Assembly: GCA_031255835.1 (NCBI GenBank)
Contig: JAIRRT010000084.1
Coordinates: 1 to 32,772 of the forward strand
Reading direction: 5' to 3'
DNA length: 32,772 nucleotides
Source of the DNA: Bifidobacteriaceae bacterium
GTDB taxonomy: Bacteria > Actinomycetota > Actinomycetes > Actinomycetales > WQXJ01
Below, piece after piece: positions 13,550 to 22,710 of this stretch. The translations under genes and the position numbers were made by a program. The notes beneath the pieces are model-generated. The model saw only the letters and a list, made by a program, of their open reading frames with translations. It made no database searches and was not told the origin of the DNA. Every line of letters starts with the position of its first letter. Positions within the stretch are counted from its first letter, which is position 1.

Positions 13550-15538
13550 CTACCGATCCTGACCTTCCTCCGAGACTGCGTTCCAAGTTGGGATCTCATC
13601 GAACAGAGCGCCAGAATCATCGACCTGTCCTGCGGCAGCCTGCGGCGCAACCTCGGGCTCATAGGCGCTCGCCTCATACTCCGAGACAGTCACCTCTTCG
13701 GTGTTCTGAGCCGTCAGCGGGACGTCCGGGCTGAAGTAGGCCGGTGGGGCCGGCGGTGCCGGAGCTTCGGGATCAACCAGAGGAGCCTCGACCTGGGCGC
13801 TGGCCTCGAGCACTGCCTCAACGTTGGGCAGCGGGGCTGAACCAAGCAGTCCGCGCAACTCTTCGAGGTAGACGGTGATCGATTCGCGCTGGCGGTTGAG
13901 ATCGTCAACCTGACGCTGGACGGTGATCTTCTGCCGCTCGGCCTCTTCGACAGCCTCGGACAGCGTGCGCTCGGCAAACGCCCTGGCATCGGCCAGGACC
14001 CTGTCCGCGTTGCGCCTGGCGTTGGCCAGCAGATCCGATGCCTGCTGATCGGCGTCATGGCGCAGCTTCTCGGCCCGAGCAAGGGCCTGAGCAACTCGCT
14101 CCTCGGCTTCATCGGCCCGGGCGGTTGCCTCAGCGACAAGCTGATCAGCCTTGGCCTTCGATGCCTCGAACCGCTCGGAGTTGGCAGCTTCAGCGGCCTC
14201 AACACGCTGGGCGATGTCGACCTCGGCCTGAGCTTTCCACTCCTCGGCCCGTTCGGTCAGAGCAGCAGCCTGCTTCTTGGCCTCAGCCAGCAACGTCGAA
14301 GCCTCGCGCTCGGACCGGGCAGTCAGCTCTTCAGCCTTCACGCGGGCCTCCTCGTAAACCTCAGACGCTGCCCGCTCAGCCTCAGCCCTCGTTGAAGATG
14401 CGTAGTGATCGGCGCTCTCGCGCAGCTCAATGGCCTCGCGGGATGTGGTGGACAGGAGGTCAGTAGCTTCACGCTCAGCAGTGGCGCGCAGCTCCTGGGC
14501 GGCAAGATCGGCTGCGGCACGGGTTGAAGTCTCGAAGGACTCAGCATCCGCCCTTGTCTGCTGGGCGTACTGCTCAGCCTCGGAACGGATCTGCAACGCG
14601 TACTGCTCGGCATCAGACCGCAGCTGTTGGGCGTACTGATCGGCCGCGGAGCGGGCTTGCTGTGCGTACTGATCGGCCGAGGAACGGCGCTCGGAGGCGT
14701 CAGCTTCAGAAGCAGAACGCTGTTCAGCAATCTCACGCTGGGCAGCTGCCCGAGTCTGAGCCGCATACTCCTCAGCAGCGGCCCGCAAAGACGAGGCCTC
14801 CTGCTCGGTAGCAAGACGCAACGCGGAAGTGTCGGCATCGGCGGATGCACGCAACTGGGTCGCATACTGCTCGGCATCTTCGCGCTGCTGGGCGACCTCC
14901 ACCGCGACGGTGGCCCGCAACTCCGATGCCTCACGCTCGGCAGCAACCCGCTGCTCGGTTGTCTCACGCTCAACCGTTGCCGTCAAAGCAGCGATCTCAC
15001 GCTCCAGAGCCGCCCGCCGCTCAGCTTCCTCAGTGGCGAGTTGGCTGACAACGCGAGCCGCCTCACGCTCGGCAGAGGAGACAAGCTCCTCAGCACGCCG
15101 CGAAGCGTTGGTCAACTCGGCCTCGGCCTCAGCTGATGCTCCTGATTGGATCTCTTCAGCCTCACGCCGAGCGGTGGCCAACAGCTCAGCCACCTGGTTC
15201 TCGACTTGGGCCTTCATTTGGTCGGTCTCCAGCTTGGTCCGAGCCAACAACGCTGAAGACTGGGACTTCGCTTGGTTGAGGACGTCTTGCGACTGTTCCT
15301 CCGCGGAGCGCATTAGCTGCTCGATGCGGGTGCCAAGACCGGAGTAACTCGGCCTCTCCACCTCCGCCATCTGCCGGCGCGACTCCGCCAGTTCTGCCGT
15401 CAGACTGGCGACCCGCGCGTCAAGATCCTGTACGCGCGCTCGTGCCTGTTCCAACGAACTTTCGATACTTGAGACGTGTTGGTCAACAGTGGCGCGGTCA
15501 TAACCGCGCACAGCAGTTGGGAAATCACGATCTGCCAC
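13550..15538 (-). CDS. DivIVA-domain long hendecad coiled-coil protein, paralog of the downstream gene
   Basis: 662 aa; N-term FPTAVRGYDRATVDQHVSSIE resembles DivIVA GYD...VD motif; 38 consecutive 11-residue units over residues 69-486; acidic/Pro-rich tail. Confidence 0.87.
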   Translation of the reverse strand: MADRDFPTAVRGYDRATVDQHVSSIESSLEQARARVQDLDARVASLTAELAESRRQMAEVERPSYSGLGTRIEQLMRSAEEQSQDVLNQAKSQSSALLARTKLETDQMKAQVENQVAELLATARREAEEIQSGASAEAEAELTNASRRAEELVSSAEREAARVVSQLATEEAERRAALEREIAALTATVERETTEQRVAAEREASELRATVAVEVAQQREDAEQYATQLRASADADTSALRLATEQEASSLRAAAEEYAAQTRAAAQREIAEQRSASEADASERRSSADQYAQQARSAADQYAQQLRSDAEQYALQIRSEAEQYAQQTRADAESFETSTRAAADLAAQELRATAEREATDLLSTTSREAIELRESADHYASSTRAEAERAASEVYEEARVKAEELTARSEREASTLLAEAKKQAAALTERAEEWKAQAEVDIAQRVEAAEAANSERFEASKAKADQLVAEATARADEAEERVAQALARAEKLRHDADQQASDLLANARRNADRVLADARAFAERTLSEAVEEAERQKITVQRQVDDLNRQRESITVYLEELRGLLGSAPLPNVEAVLEASAQVEAPLVDPEAPAPPAPPAYFSPDVPLTAQNTEEVTVSEYEASAYEPEVAPQAAAGQVDDSGALFDEIPTWNAVSEEGQDR
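14560..14710 (-). repeat. Degenerate 33-bp tandem repeats encoding (D/E)QYAQQxRSxA hendecads
   Basis: DQYAQQARSAA/DQYAQQLRSDA/EQYALQIRSEA/EQYAQQTRADA read in frame. Confidence 0.85.
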
Positions 15539-15737
15539 AACAAACCTCCGAACGATGGGAGCGGGCGAAGTGGGGTGGCCCGCCCCTTACACACAGCCGG
15601 GGCACAGCCTAGTGCCTAGGACGGACTAAGGGTACCGGGATTGCGCGGTTTCGCGACAAGAAATTGGATCTGGGGCTGTCGGCGAGCCCTCCCGGCCTGC
15701 CATTCAGTATTGTGGCACCAGTTCGGGGGAGGAGCAT

Positions 15738-17828
15738 TTGGTGATTCGACGTTTCCTCGCACCCGCCCTCGTGGGGCTTGGGGCGTGCGTCATCCTGGCC
15801 GCGGTCGGCTCGGCCACACTGTGGCGCCCGCCTGACCACGCCACGGCTACCGCAACGGCCAAAGCTCCCCTGATGGCGGCCGTACCAGGCGTTATGGACG
15901 CCTTGGCCGACGATGTCGAGATCCGCATCGAGCCGCCCGATGACGTCGCGGTTGTGGCCGTCATCGGCCGCGATACGGATGTGGCGGCCTGGATTGGCGC
16001 CTCGCCAGCAACCTGGCTGACCGGTTTCGCTACGGCTGACGAATTCGCCACCGCCCCCAAGCCGCCAGACCCCACAGAATCAGCCGAGAGCGAACGGCGT
16101 GTCGCCACAGATTCATCCCCAACCCCTGAACCCGACGATGCCGTCCCACCAGCACCCGCCGAGGGTTCCGATTTGTGGATCTCGAGTCACCTGATTGAAG
16201 GCGAGGGCGTGATTGAGTGGCAGCGCCAGCCAGGCAGGTGGAGTTTGCTAATCGCCCCTGCCGGTGCTGCCCCGCCAGCCGATGCCTCCATTGCCGGCAC
16301 GGCGGTTTCGATGACGTGGCCGCGTGTGGTCACTACGCCGTTCTTGGTTCCAGGAATTGTTCTTGGCGCCGTGATGCTGGCTGCCGGAGTGGTTCTGTGG
16401 GTGCTTCTGCGCCGCCGCAGGGTTGCCAGTGCCGAGCCGCCTGGAGCTGTTGGCGGTGTGCGCGGCGGAGCAACTGGGATCGAGCGCGCTGCCGGAGCCG
16501 CAGGTTCGCCTGACGGGGTGCCTGAATTGGTGCCGGCCGGCGCGGCCCAAAGCGGGCCGGATGGTGCAGGCGGTGCGGGGGCCGGCTTGTTGGGGGCGAC
16601 GCTGGTATCGGGCCCGGACAGGACTGGCGCGGCTGAGTCGCCTGTTGATGAGGGTTCTGAGGCAGTGCACGATGGCGCGGCGCAAGGTGGCGACGGCTTG
16701 GTTGAGCCTGTGCGCCGTGTGCCGGCAACGGTGGATCCGGGACGGCGTTTCCCGTTGGAGGCCGGGCCAGCGGCCGCAGAGACGATGGAGATGTCCCCTG
16801 AGGCGATCATGGCTGCGGTGGAGGCCGGTGCAGTGGCCGGTTTGACGCGCCGTCAGATTCGTGAGGCACAGCAGCTGGTCGAGGCGCGCGCAAAGGCATC
16901 CAAGGCATCCGGCTCGGCAGGCCGCGGCGGACGCGGCCGGAGTGGGCCAGCTGCCGATGTCGCGAAACGGGCTCCTGATCAGGATCAGGTGGACGCGGCA
17001 TCGGACCTGGCAGAGCCAAAGGTGGAGGCGGCTGCGCCAGAGGTTGGGGGTCCGCAGGGTGCTGGGCTTGCGGGACCGCAGGTGCCGGAACAGAAGGCGG
17101 AGGGCCCGCAGGAGCCGGAAAAGAAGGTGGAGGGTACGGGGGAGCGTCAGGTACCGCCCGATCAGGCCGTGTTGGCGCCTGAATCCATCTTTGGCCCGGC
17201 AGGCGGGTTTGAGATGGCGGACAGCCAGCCGCTCGTGCCGCCCAGCCCACCAAGGCGCCAGGTGGAGGAGCCGCCAGTACAGCCGTCTCCTTCCCCTGAG
17301 GCGGATGAAACCGCAGGCAAAGGCCAACAACCGGTCACCCCGGGGTACTACGTTGCCGTCCCGGACCAGGCCGCACAGCCCACCCGGCCGAGCGCAGGTC
17401 CTGTGCCCGGACTGACTCCTGTCTTGCCGACCCCACCTGCGCGCCACGCGGACCACCGCGCTCCGGAACACCGGACCCCTGAGCACCGCACGCCTGACCA
17501 TCACGCACCTGAGCACCGCGGGGCCGATGCCGCCCGTGGAACGTGGAACACCGACGGGACGCCGCCCGTACCTGCCGGGGACGCCATCAGCCGCGCTCGC
17601 GGGTTCTTGGCATCGCTCTCGGACAGGCCGGGCACGGGAGGCAGGCCGCCGGCGCCGCGTCCCACGGTTCTTCCGCCGCCACCGCTTGGCGGACCCGGTC
17701 CGGCGCGTCCGGATGCTGGCGTGGAGGGTTCGCAGTTGCCGCCACCATCCCACTTTGTTTCGGCTCCGCCTGGGGCGGCGAGGCCCAAACCCCGGCCATC
17801 GAAGAACCCTGGGGAGGTGGAGAAGTGA
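15738..17828 (+). CDS. Membrane protein with two TM segments and a long disordered Pro-rich tail
   Basis: TM at N-term (LAPALVGLGACVILAAVGSATLW) and near residue 205 (VPGIVLGAVMLAAGVVLWVLLRRRR); GGAGGAG upstream; start TTG 15738 or GTG 15741. Confidence 0.8.
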   Translation: MVIRRFLAPALVGLGACVILAAVGSATLWRPPDHATATATAKAPLMAAVPGVMDALADDVEIRIEPPDDVAVVAVIGRDTDVAAWIGASPATWLTGFATADEFATAPKPPDPTESAESERRVATDSSPTPEPDDAVPPAPAEGSDLWISSHLIEGEGVIEWQRQPGRWSLLIAPAGAAPPADASIAGTAVSMTWPRVVTTPFLVPGIVLGAVMLAAGVVLWVLLRRRRVASAEPPGAVGGVRGGATGIERAAGAAGSPDGVPELVPAGAAQSGPDGAGGAGAGLLGATLVSGPDRTGAAESPVDEGSEAVHDGAAQGGDGLVEPVRRVPATVDPGRRFPLEAGPAAAETMEMSPEAIMAAVEAGAVAGLTRRQIREAQQLVEARAKASKASGSAGRGGRGRSGPAADVAKRAPDQDQVDAASDLAEPKVEAAAPEVGGPQGAGLAGPQVPEQKAEGPQEPEKKVEGTGERQVPPDQAVLAPESIFGPAGGFEMADSQPLVPPSPPRRQVEEPPVQPSPSPEADETAGKGQQPVTPGYYVAVPDQAAQPTRPSAGPVPGLTPVLPTPPARHADHRAPEHRTPEHRTPDHHAPEHRGADAARGTWNTDGTPPVPAGDAISRARGFLASLSDRPGTGGRPPAPRPTVLPPPPLGGPGPARPDAGVEGSQLPPPSHFVSAPPGAARPKPRPSKNPGEVEK
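17454..17519 (+). repeat. 15-bp tandem repeat encoding HR(A/T)PE units
   Basis: HRAPE-HRTPE-HRTPD-HHAPE-HR in frame within the 15738..17828 CDS. Confidence 0.9.
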
Positions 17829-18844
17829 AACCGCGACATGCCTTGACGCCGCCGGCCCGCTGGCGCGCAACGGCCCTGATTGCAGCGTGCGCAGTCTTGG
17901 CCGGCTGCTCCGGACCTCCGCCGGTAATCCATCCCGACCCGGTGCCGGCCGCGGCGCCCCCTGCTGTCCTCGAATTGCAGACCAGCCGGATCCTGGATGA
18001 CTTGTCCACCCAGTTGGCGCAGTCCGAGGCCAGCCAGTCAACGGCCGAGGTGACGAGGATCGGCGGGACGGCGTTGGAGATGCGAACAGCAGAATTCGCA
18101 ATGCACGCGGCCGATCCAGAAGAGGTCTCAAACGACGTTCTGGCCACAGAATTTGCTGGGACTGTTGTGCCAGCTACAACTGAATGGCCCCGCTCCTTTG
18201 TGGCGGTCACTACTCCAACCGACACAGGCGCCCAATACCTGTACGTTTTGACCCAAGCAGAGGCCCGCGCGCAATACGCAATGACTAGTTGGACACGCCT
18301 GCTAGCAGGTGTAACTCTGCCCGAGACCGCCCCGCCCGATGTCGGTAGCCCCACCCTCGCATTGGGTGAAGAAGGCGATTTGGCGCACACTCCCCAGGCC
18401 GCCTTGGCCAGTTATGCGGAAGCCAAAGATAATCCCGCCTCAGGGGCCGCAGGGTTGTTCGATGGCACAGACCCAGCCAGAGACGCATGGGTTGGCTTGA
18501 TTGAACGGTGGGGAGCCGCTTTGGAGCCAATTGAAGGGACGGTGGCACCGGCATCGTCGGCTGATACTGAGGGGGCTTACGTAATGGCGACGGCCGATGG
18601 CGGCGCGATAGTCCTCGGAACCATCCGCTCCGCTTTGACGTTGACCATTCCCGAAACACCCGGCCGGAGTTTTACTCTCGCACCGTACTTCGGGGCGCTG
18701 GGGGCGGCCAGTACCACTGTGACCAGGTCAGCTACCATCGAGTTCGCCCAACCGGTGGCGCTGGCCATCCCGCCCAAGGCCTCCGGCCAACCGGTCGCAG
18801 TGCTTGGCGTGGCGCAGGTGCCCGTGAAAGCCACAACAGAATGA
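17825..18844 (+). CDS. Lipoprotein of a conserved actinobacterial family
   Basis: GTG at 17825 overlaps upstream stop; lipobox LAGC in VKPRHALTPPARWRATALIAACAVLAGCSG; the listed ORF from 17543 overextends upstream. Confidence 0.8.
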   Translation: MKPRHALTPPARWRATALIAACAVLAGCSGPPPVIHPDPVPAAAPPAVLELQTSRILDDLSTQLAQSEASQSTAEVTRIGGTALEMRTAEFAMHAADPEEVSNDVLATEFAGTVVPATTEWPRSFVAVTTPTDTGAQYLYVLTQAEARAQYAMTSWTRLLAGVTLPETAPPDVGSPTLALGEEGDLAHTPQAALASYAEAKDNPASGAAGLFDGTDPARDAWVGLIERWGAALEPIEGTVAPASSADTEGAYVMATADGGAIVLGTIRSALTLTIPETPGRSFTLAPYFGALGAASTTVTRSATIEFAQPVALAIPPKASGQPVAVLGVAQVPVKATTE

Positions 18845-18868
18845 ATCCCCCGCCTGGCAGAAAGGACC

Positions 18869-19783
18869 ATGATGCCTGAACAAGGATCAGCCAACCAAAC
18901 CCCTGATCGCTTTGCCGATTCCCAAATGCCAGATTTGGCGCGCGTCAAGACTGACGAGGCCGCCCAGGTGACCCCGATGATCGCCGTCACCGATGAGATG
19001 TTTCCTCAAGTTGTCGAGAACTCCAAACGCGTCCCGACAATCGTTGACCTCTGGGCGTCCTGGTGTGAGCCATGCAAGACGCTGACACCGGCCCTGGAAC
19101 GTTTGGCAGCAGAATACGGTGGCCGCTTCCTTCTGGCAACAGTGGATATCGATGCTGCACCGAACACTGCCAAAGCATTCGGCGTTCAATCCGTCCCAAC
19201 TGTTGTGGCGCTGATAGGCGGTCAAGCCATTCCACTGTTTACCGGCGCCCCGCCGGCAGATCGCATCAAACCAGTCATAGAAGAAGTGCTGAAAGTGGCG
19301 GGTGCGAAGGGTATTACGGGCACGGTAGCAGTCAATTCCCAAACCGACGGGACACCTGCCCCGCCCCCAATTCCGCCGCTTCACCGCAAGGCAATGGATG
19401 CAATTGAGAAAGGTGATTTGGCCGGTGCAAGCGCCGCCTATCGCGAGGCCTTGAGCGCCAACCCGGGGGACGGGGAGGCCAAGGCCGCCCTGGCCAGTGT
19501 CGAGCTGATGATCAGGGTGGAGGCAATGGATGCCGACGCCACGTACCAGGCTGCCTTAGCCGATCCGAAGTCCATCACCAAAGCCCTGGCAGCAGCTGAT
19601 CTGGAAGTGGCCAGCGCCGCTCCAGACGCCGCCTTTGACCGTCTCCTACCGCTTGTGCGGATCTCCGCCGGCACTGATCGCGAGACGTTGCGCGCCCGGC
19701 TGGTCGAGTACTTCGAGATAGTCGGGTTGGAAGATCCGCGCGTGGCAGTAGCGCGCCGAGCCCTGGCCACAGCGCTCTTCTAG
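18869..19783 (+). CDS. Thioredoxin-TPR protein (CnoX/YbbN-like)
   Basis: IVDLWASWCEPCKTLTPALERLA, VQSVPTVV, C-terminal TPR-like helices. Confidence 0.9.
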   Translation: MMPEQGSANQTPDRFADSQMPDLARVKTDEAAQVTPMIAVTDEMFPQVVENSKRVPTIVDLWASWCEPCKTLTPALERLAAEYGGRFLLATVDIDAAPNTAKAFGVQSVPTVVALIGGQAIPLFTGAPPADRIKPVIEEVLKVAGAKGITGTVAVNSQTDGTPAPPPIPPLHRKAMDAIEKGDLAGASAAYREALSANPGDGEAKAALASVELMIRVEAMDADATYQAALADPKSITKALAAADLEVASAAPDAAFDRLLPLVRISAGTDRETLRARLVEYFEIVGLEDPRVAVARRALATALF

Positions 19784-19789
19784 CCCCGC

Positions 19790-22351
19790 CTAGGTGGCGT
19801 TGGCCACCAGACCCAGGTCGGTTGCGGCCACCAGCAGCGGGTGATTCGGGACCACGCGAACCGCGTAGCCGAACGCACCGGACCGCAGCAGCGGGATGGT
19901 GCCGGTGAAGGTGTAGGTACCGTCCTGGCCGCCGGGCAGCGCGGTCAAAGCTGCTGTCTTGGGTTCGCGCAGGTTGTCGTTGTCGGTGGCGCGGCCGTAG
20001 ACCGCCTGGACTTCGACATCGTCCGGAGTCAGTGAACCTAGGGTGACCTGCGCGTTAACTGTCAACGCGTCACCCACCTGGACCACGTCACCGACTCCCT
20101 CGGAGGAGATGTGGTCAACGTGAACGTCCGGCCACGCCCCCCGCACCTTGGCCTTCCATGTGGCCAGTTCCTTAGCCCCAGCGAACGATGACGCCGTCAA
20201 GGAACGGTGTGTGGCTGCGGCTGGCGCGTAGAGGTTCTCGACATACTCGGCCACCATCCGGGTTGCCTGCACCTTGGGGGACAACGTCGCCAGGGTGTGG
20301 CGGATCATCTCGATCCAGCTGACCGGGATTCCGCGCTCGTCGCGGGTGTAGAAGTGAGGCGCCACCTGGTTTTCGATCAGGTCATACAGGGCGGTCGCCT
20401 CAAGGTCGTCGCGGCGCGTCGGGTCGGTTACGCCATCGGCGGTGGGGATGGCCCAGCCGTTCTGGCCGTCAAACCACTCATCCCACCAGCCATCCAGGAT
20501 GGACAGGTTCAGGGCGCCGTTGATGGCTGCCTTCATCCCGCTGGTGCCACAGGCCTCCAGTGGGCGCAGGGGATTGTTCAGCCAGACGTCGCAACCGGGG
20601 AACAGGTGTTGGGCAACCGCGATGTCGTAGTTGGGCAGGAAGACGATGCGTTTGCGCACCTCAGGATGGTCAGCGAAGCGCACCAGATCCTGGATGAGCA
20701 GCTTGCCCTGCTCGTCCGCCGGGTGGGCTTTGCCTGCCACCACAATCTGGATTGGCATTGTGGAATCCATCAGCAGCTCACGCAGCCGCTCGGGGTCCCG
20801 CAGCATCAGGGTCAGCCGCTTGTAGGTGGGCACGCGGCGGGCAAAACCAATGGTCAGAACATCGGGGGACAGGACCTCGTTGATCCAGCCAAGCTCGGCT
20901 GGGCTGGCGCCGCGGCGCAGCCAGGACGAACGCACGCGCATCCTGGCATCGGCCACCAGCCGTGCCCGCGAGGAGCGGCACAGGGACCACAAAGTGGCGT
21001 CATCGATCTGCTCGGGGTCTTCCCAGCGGGTCGGATCGGCGGGGGTGCCGAGGTGGGCGGCTTCGACATCGGCCAACTCGCGGTCTATCCACGTGGGCGA
21101 ATGGACGCCGTTTGTCACCGAGCCGATGGGCACCTCTTGGGCGTCGAAACCGGGCCACAGGGAGGAGAACATGCGGCGCGAAACCTCGCCGTGCAGCTTG
21201 GAAACGCCGTTGGCCCTGGACGCTAGGCGCAGGCCCATCACTGCCATGTTGAACACCGACGGATCGCCGCCGGCGTAAGTCTCTGCTCCCAGCGCCAGAA
21301 TCTGTTCCACCGGCATGCCTGGCACGGCCAGGTCACCGGAGAAGTAGCGCGCCACACCAGCAGCTTCAAAGCGGTCGATGCCGGCCGGCACCGGGGTGTG
21401 TGTGGTGAACACAGTGGCCCCGCGGACGGCTTCGAGGGCCTCGGGGAACGTCAGGCCGCGCTCAACATGCTCCCGGATGCGCTCCACGCCGAGGAACCCT
21501 GCGTGCCCCTCGTTCATGTGGTAGACCTCGGGCCGGGGTGCGCCGGTGATCCTGGACCATGCCCGCAGCGCCCTGATTCCGCCAACCCCGAGTAGCAGCT
21601 CTTGCAGCAGGCGGTGGTCTTCGCCCCCGCCGTAGAGACGGTCGGTGACAACGCGTTCTTGGATGTCGTTCAGGACAAGGTTGGAATCCAGCAGCAGCAG
21701 CGGCACGCGCCCCACCGAGGCAACCCAAACGTGGGCATGCAGGGTCCGTCCGGAAGGCAGGCCCAACTTGATTACTTCCGGGGCGCCATCGTCGGAGCGA
21801 AGTAGGGCTAGGGGCAGGCCGTCCGGGTCCATTACTGGATAGGTCTCGGCTTGCCAACCCTCCCGGGTGAGCGATTGCTTGAAATAGCCCGAGCGGTACA
21901 GCAGCCCCACCCCGACCACCGGAACGCCCAGGTCAGAGGCAGACTTGAGATGGTCACCGGCCAGAATGCCCAGACCGCCGGAATACTGCGGAAGCGCCGC
22001 GGTGATGCCGAACTCCGGGGAGAAATAGGCGATGGCGCGAGGTGAGCCCTCCGGGATGTCGTGATACCAGCGCGGCTCTGACAGATAGCGCTCAAGGTCC
22101 TCGTCAAGGGCGGCGACGCGGGCCACAAAGTCCTCGCTCTCGGCCAATTCGGCCAGGCGCTCGGGGGTCAGCTCGCCCAGTAGCGCGACAGGATCGCCGT
22201 GGACTTTGCGCCACAGTGGCGGATCGATCGACTCAAGCAAATCTCGAGTCGGTCCGTGCCAGGACCAACGAAGGTTGTTGGCCAGGCGGTCGAGTGAAGC
22301 AATGGCAGGAGGCAGAACGGTACGCACCGTGAATCTTCCGATGAGTTTCAC
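19790..22351 (-). CDS. glgP: Alpha-glucan (glycogen) phosphorylase, GT35
   Basis: NNLRWSWHG, YFSPEFGITAALPQYSGGLGILAGDHLKSASDLG, NPLRPLEACGTSGMKAAINGALNLSILDGWWDE; start at GTG 22351 (VKLIGRF). Confidence 0.95.
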   Translation of the reverse strand: MKLIGRFTVRTVLPPAIASLDRLANNLRWSWHGPTRDLLESIDPPLWRKVHGDPVALLGELTPERLAELAESEDFVARVAALDEDLERYLSEPRWYHDIPEGSPRAIAYFSPEFGITAALPQYSGGLGILAGDHLKSASDLGVPVVGVGLLYRSGYFKQSLTREGWQAETYPVMDPDGLPLALLRSDDGAPEVIKLGLPSGRTLHAHVWVASVGRVPLLLLDSNLVLNDIQERVVTDRLYGGGEDHRLLQELLLGVGGIRALRAWSRITGAPRPEVYHMNEGHAGFLGVERIREHVERGLTFPEALEAVRGATVFTTHTPVPAGIDRFEAAGVARYFSGDLAVPGMPVEQILALGAETYAGGDPSVFNMAVMGLRLASRANGVSKLHGEVSRRMFSSLWPGFDAQEVPIGSVTNGVHSPTWIDRELADVEAAHLGTPADPTRWEDPEQIDDATLWSLCRSSRARLVADARMRVRSSWLRRGASPAELGWINEVLSPDVLTIGFARRVPTYKRLTLMLRDPERLRELLMDSTMPIQIVVAGKAHPADEQGKLLIQDLVRFADHPEVRKRIVFLPNYDIAVAQHLFPGCDVWLNNPLRPLEACGTSGMKAAINGALNLSILDGWWDEWFDGQNGWAIPTADGVTDPTRRDDLEATALYDLIENQVAPHFYTRDERGIPVSWIEMIRHTLATLSPKVQATRMVAEYVENLYAPAAATHRSLTASSFAGAKELATWKAKVRGAWPDVHVDHISSEGVGDVVQVGDALTVNAQVTLGSLTPDDVEVQAVYGRATDNDNLREPKTAALTALPGGQDGTYTFTGTIPLLRSGAFGYAVRVVPNHPLLVAATDLGLVANAT

Positions 22352-22425
22352 GCGGTCAACCCTAGCCGTTCGCAGGCCGCACCCAGGCCGTACGTTGGGC
22401 CTACCTCGCTGGTGGATCAGACGGC

Positions 22426-22445
22426 GGTGGTGTGCGGTGGTGTGC
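22426..22445. repeat. Two tandem copies of GGTGGTGTGC
   Basis: Read directly, upstream of glgP. Confidence 0.7.
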
Positions 22446-22710
22446 GGTGCGCTGTCAGCGAACACCCAGGCGCGGGCGGTCTGCGTTGCAGCGGACTGGC
22501 TGCCAGGCAATATGGCTGGCGCATCGTTTGCATTGGCGTCATAGGGGCACGCAATTGACACCTCTTGCGCTCCACAAGGCCAATTTCGACGCGTTGACTG
22601 TGGCCTGGGCAGGTACTGATACTGGGCGAGTCCCCCACGGCAGTCAGAAGCGGTTTCACTCGCCGCCGCCGGCGCCGTGGGCTTTGTCGCTGATCTATGG
22701 AGATTGCGTT

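Noticed and set aside
14560-14710. Regular ~33-bp repeats resembling an array
   Set aside because: In-frame 11-codon units of a coiled-coil gene, degenerate and with no spacers; not CRISPR
16248-18131. 627-aa - strand ORF
   Set aside because: Arg/Pro-rich shadow of the membrane protein and lipoprotein genes on the + strand
20207-21226. 339-aa + strand ORF
   Set aside because: Antisense to glgP, which has unmistakable GT35 motifs
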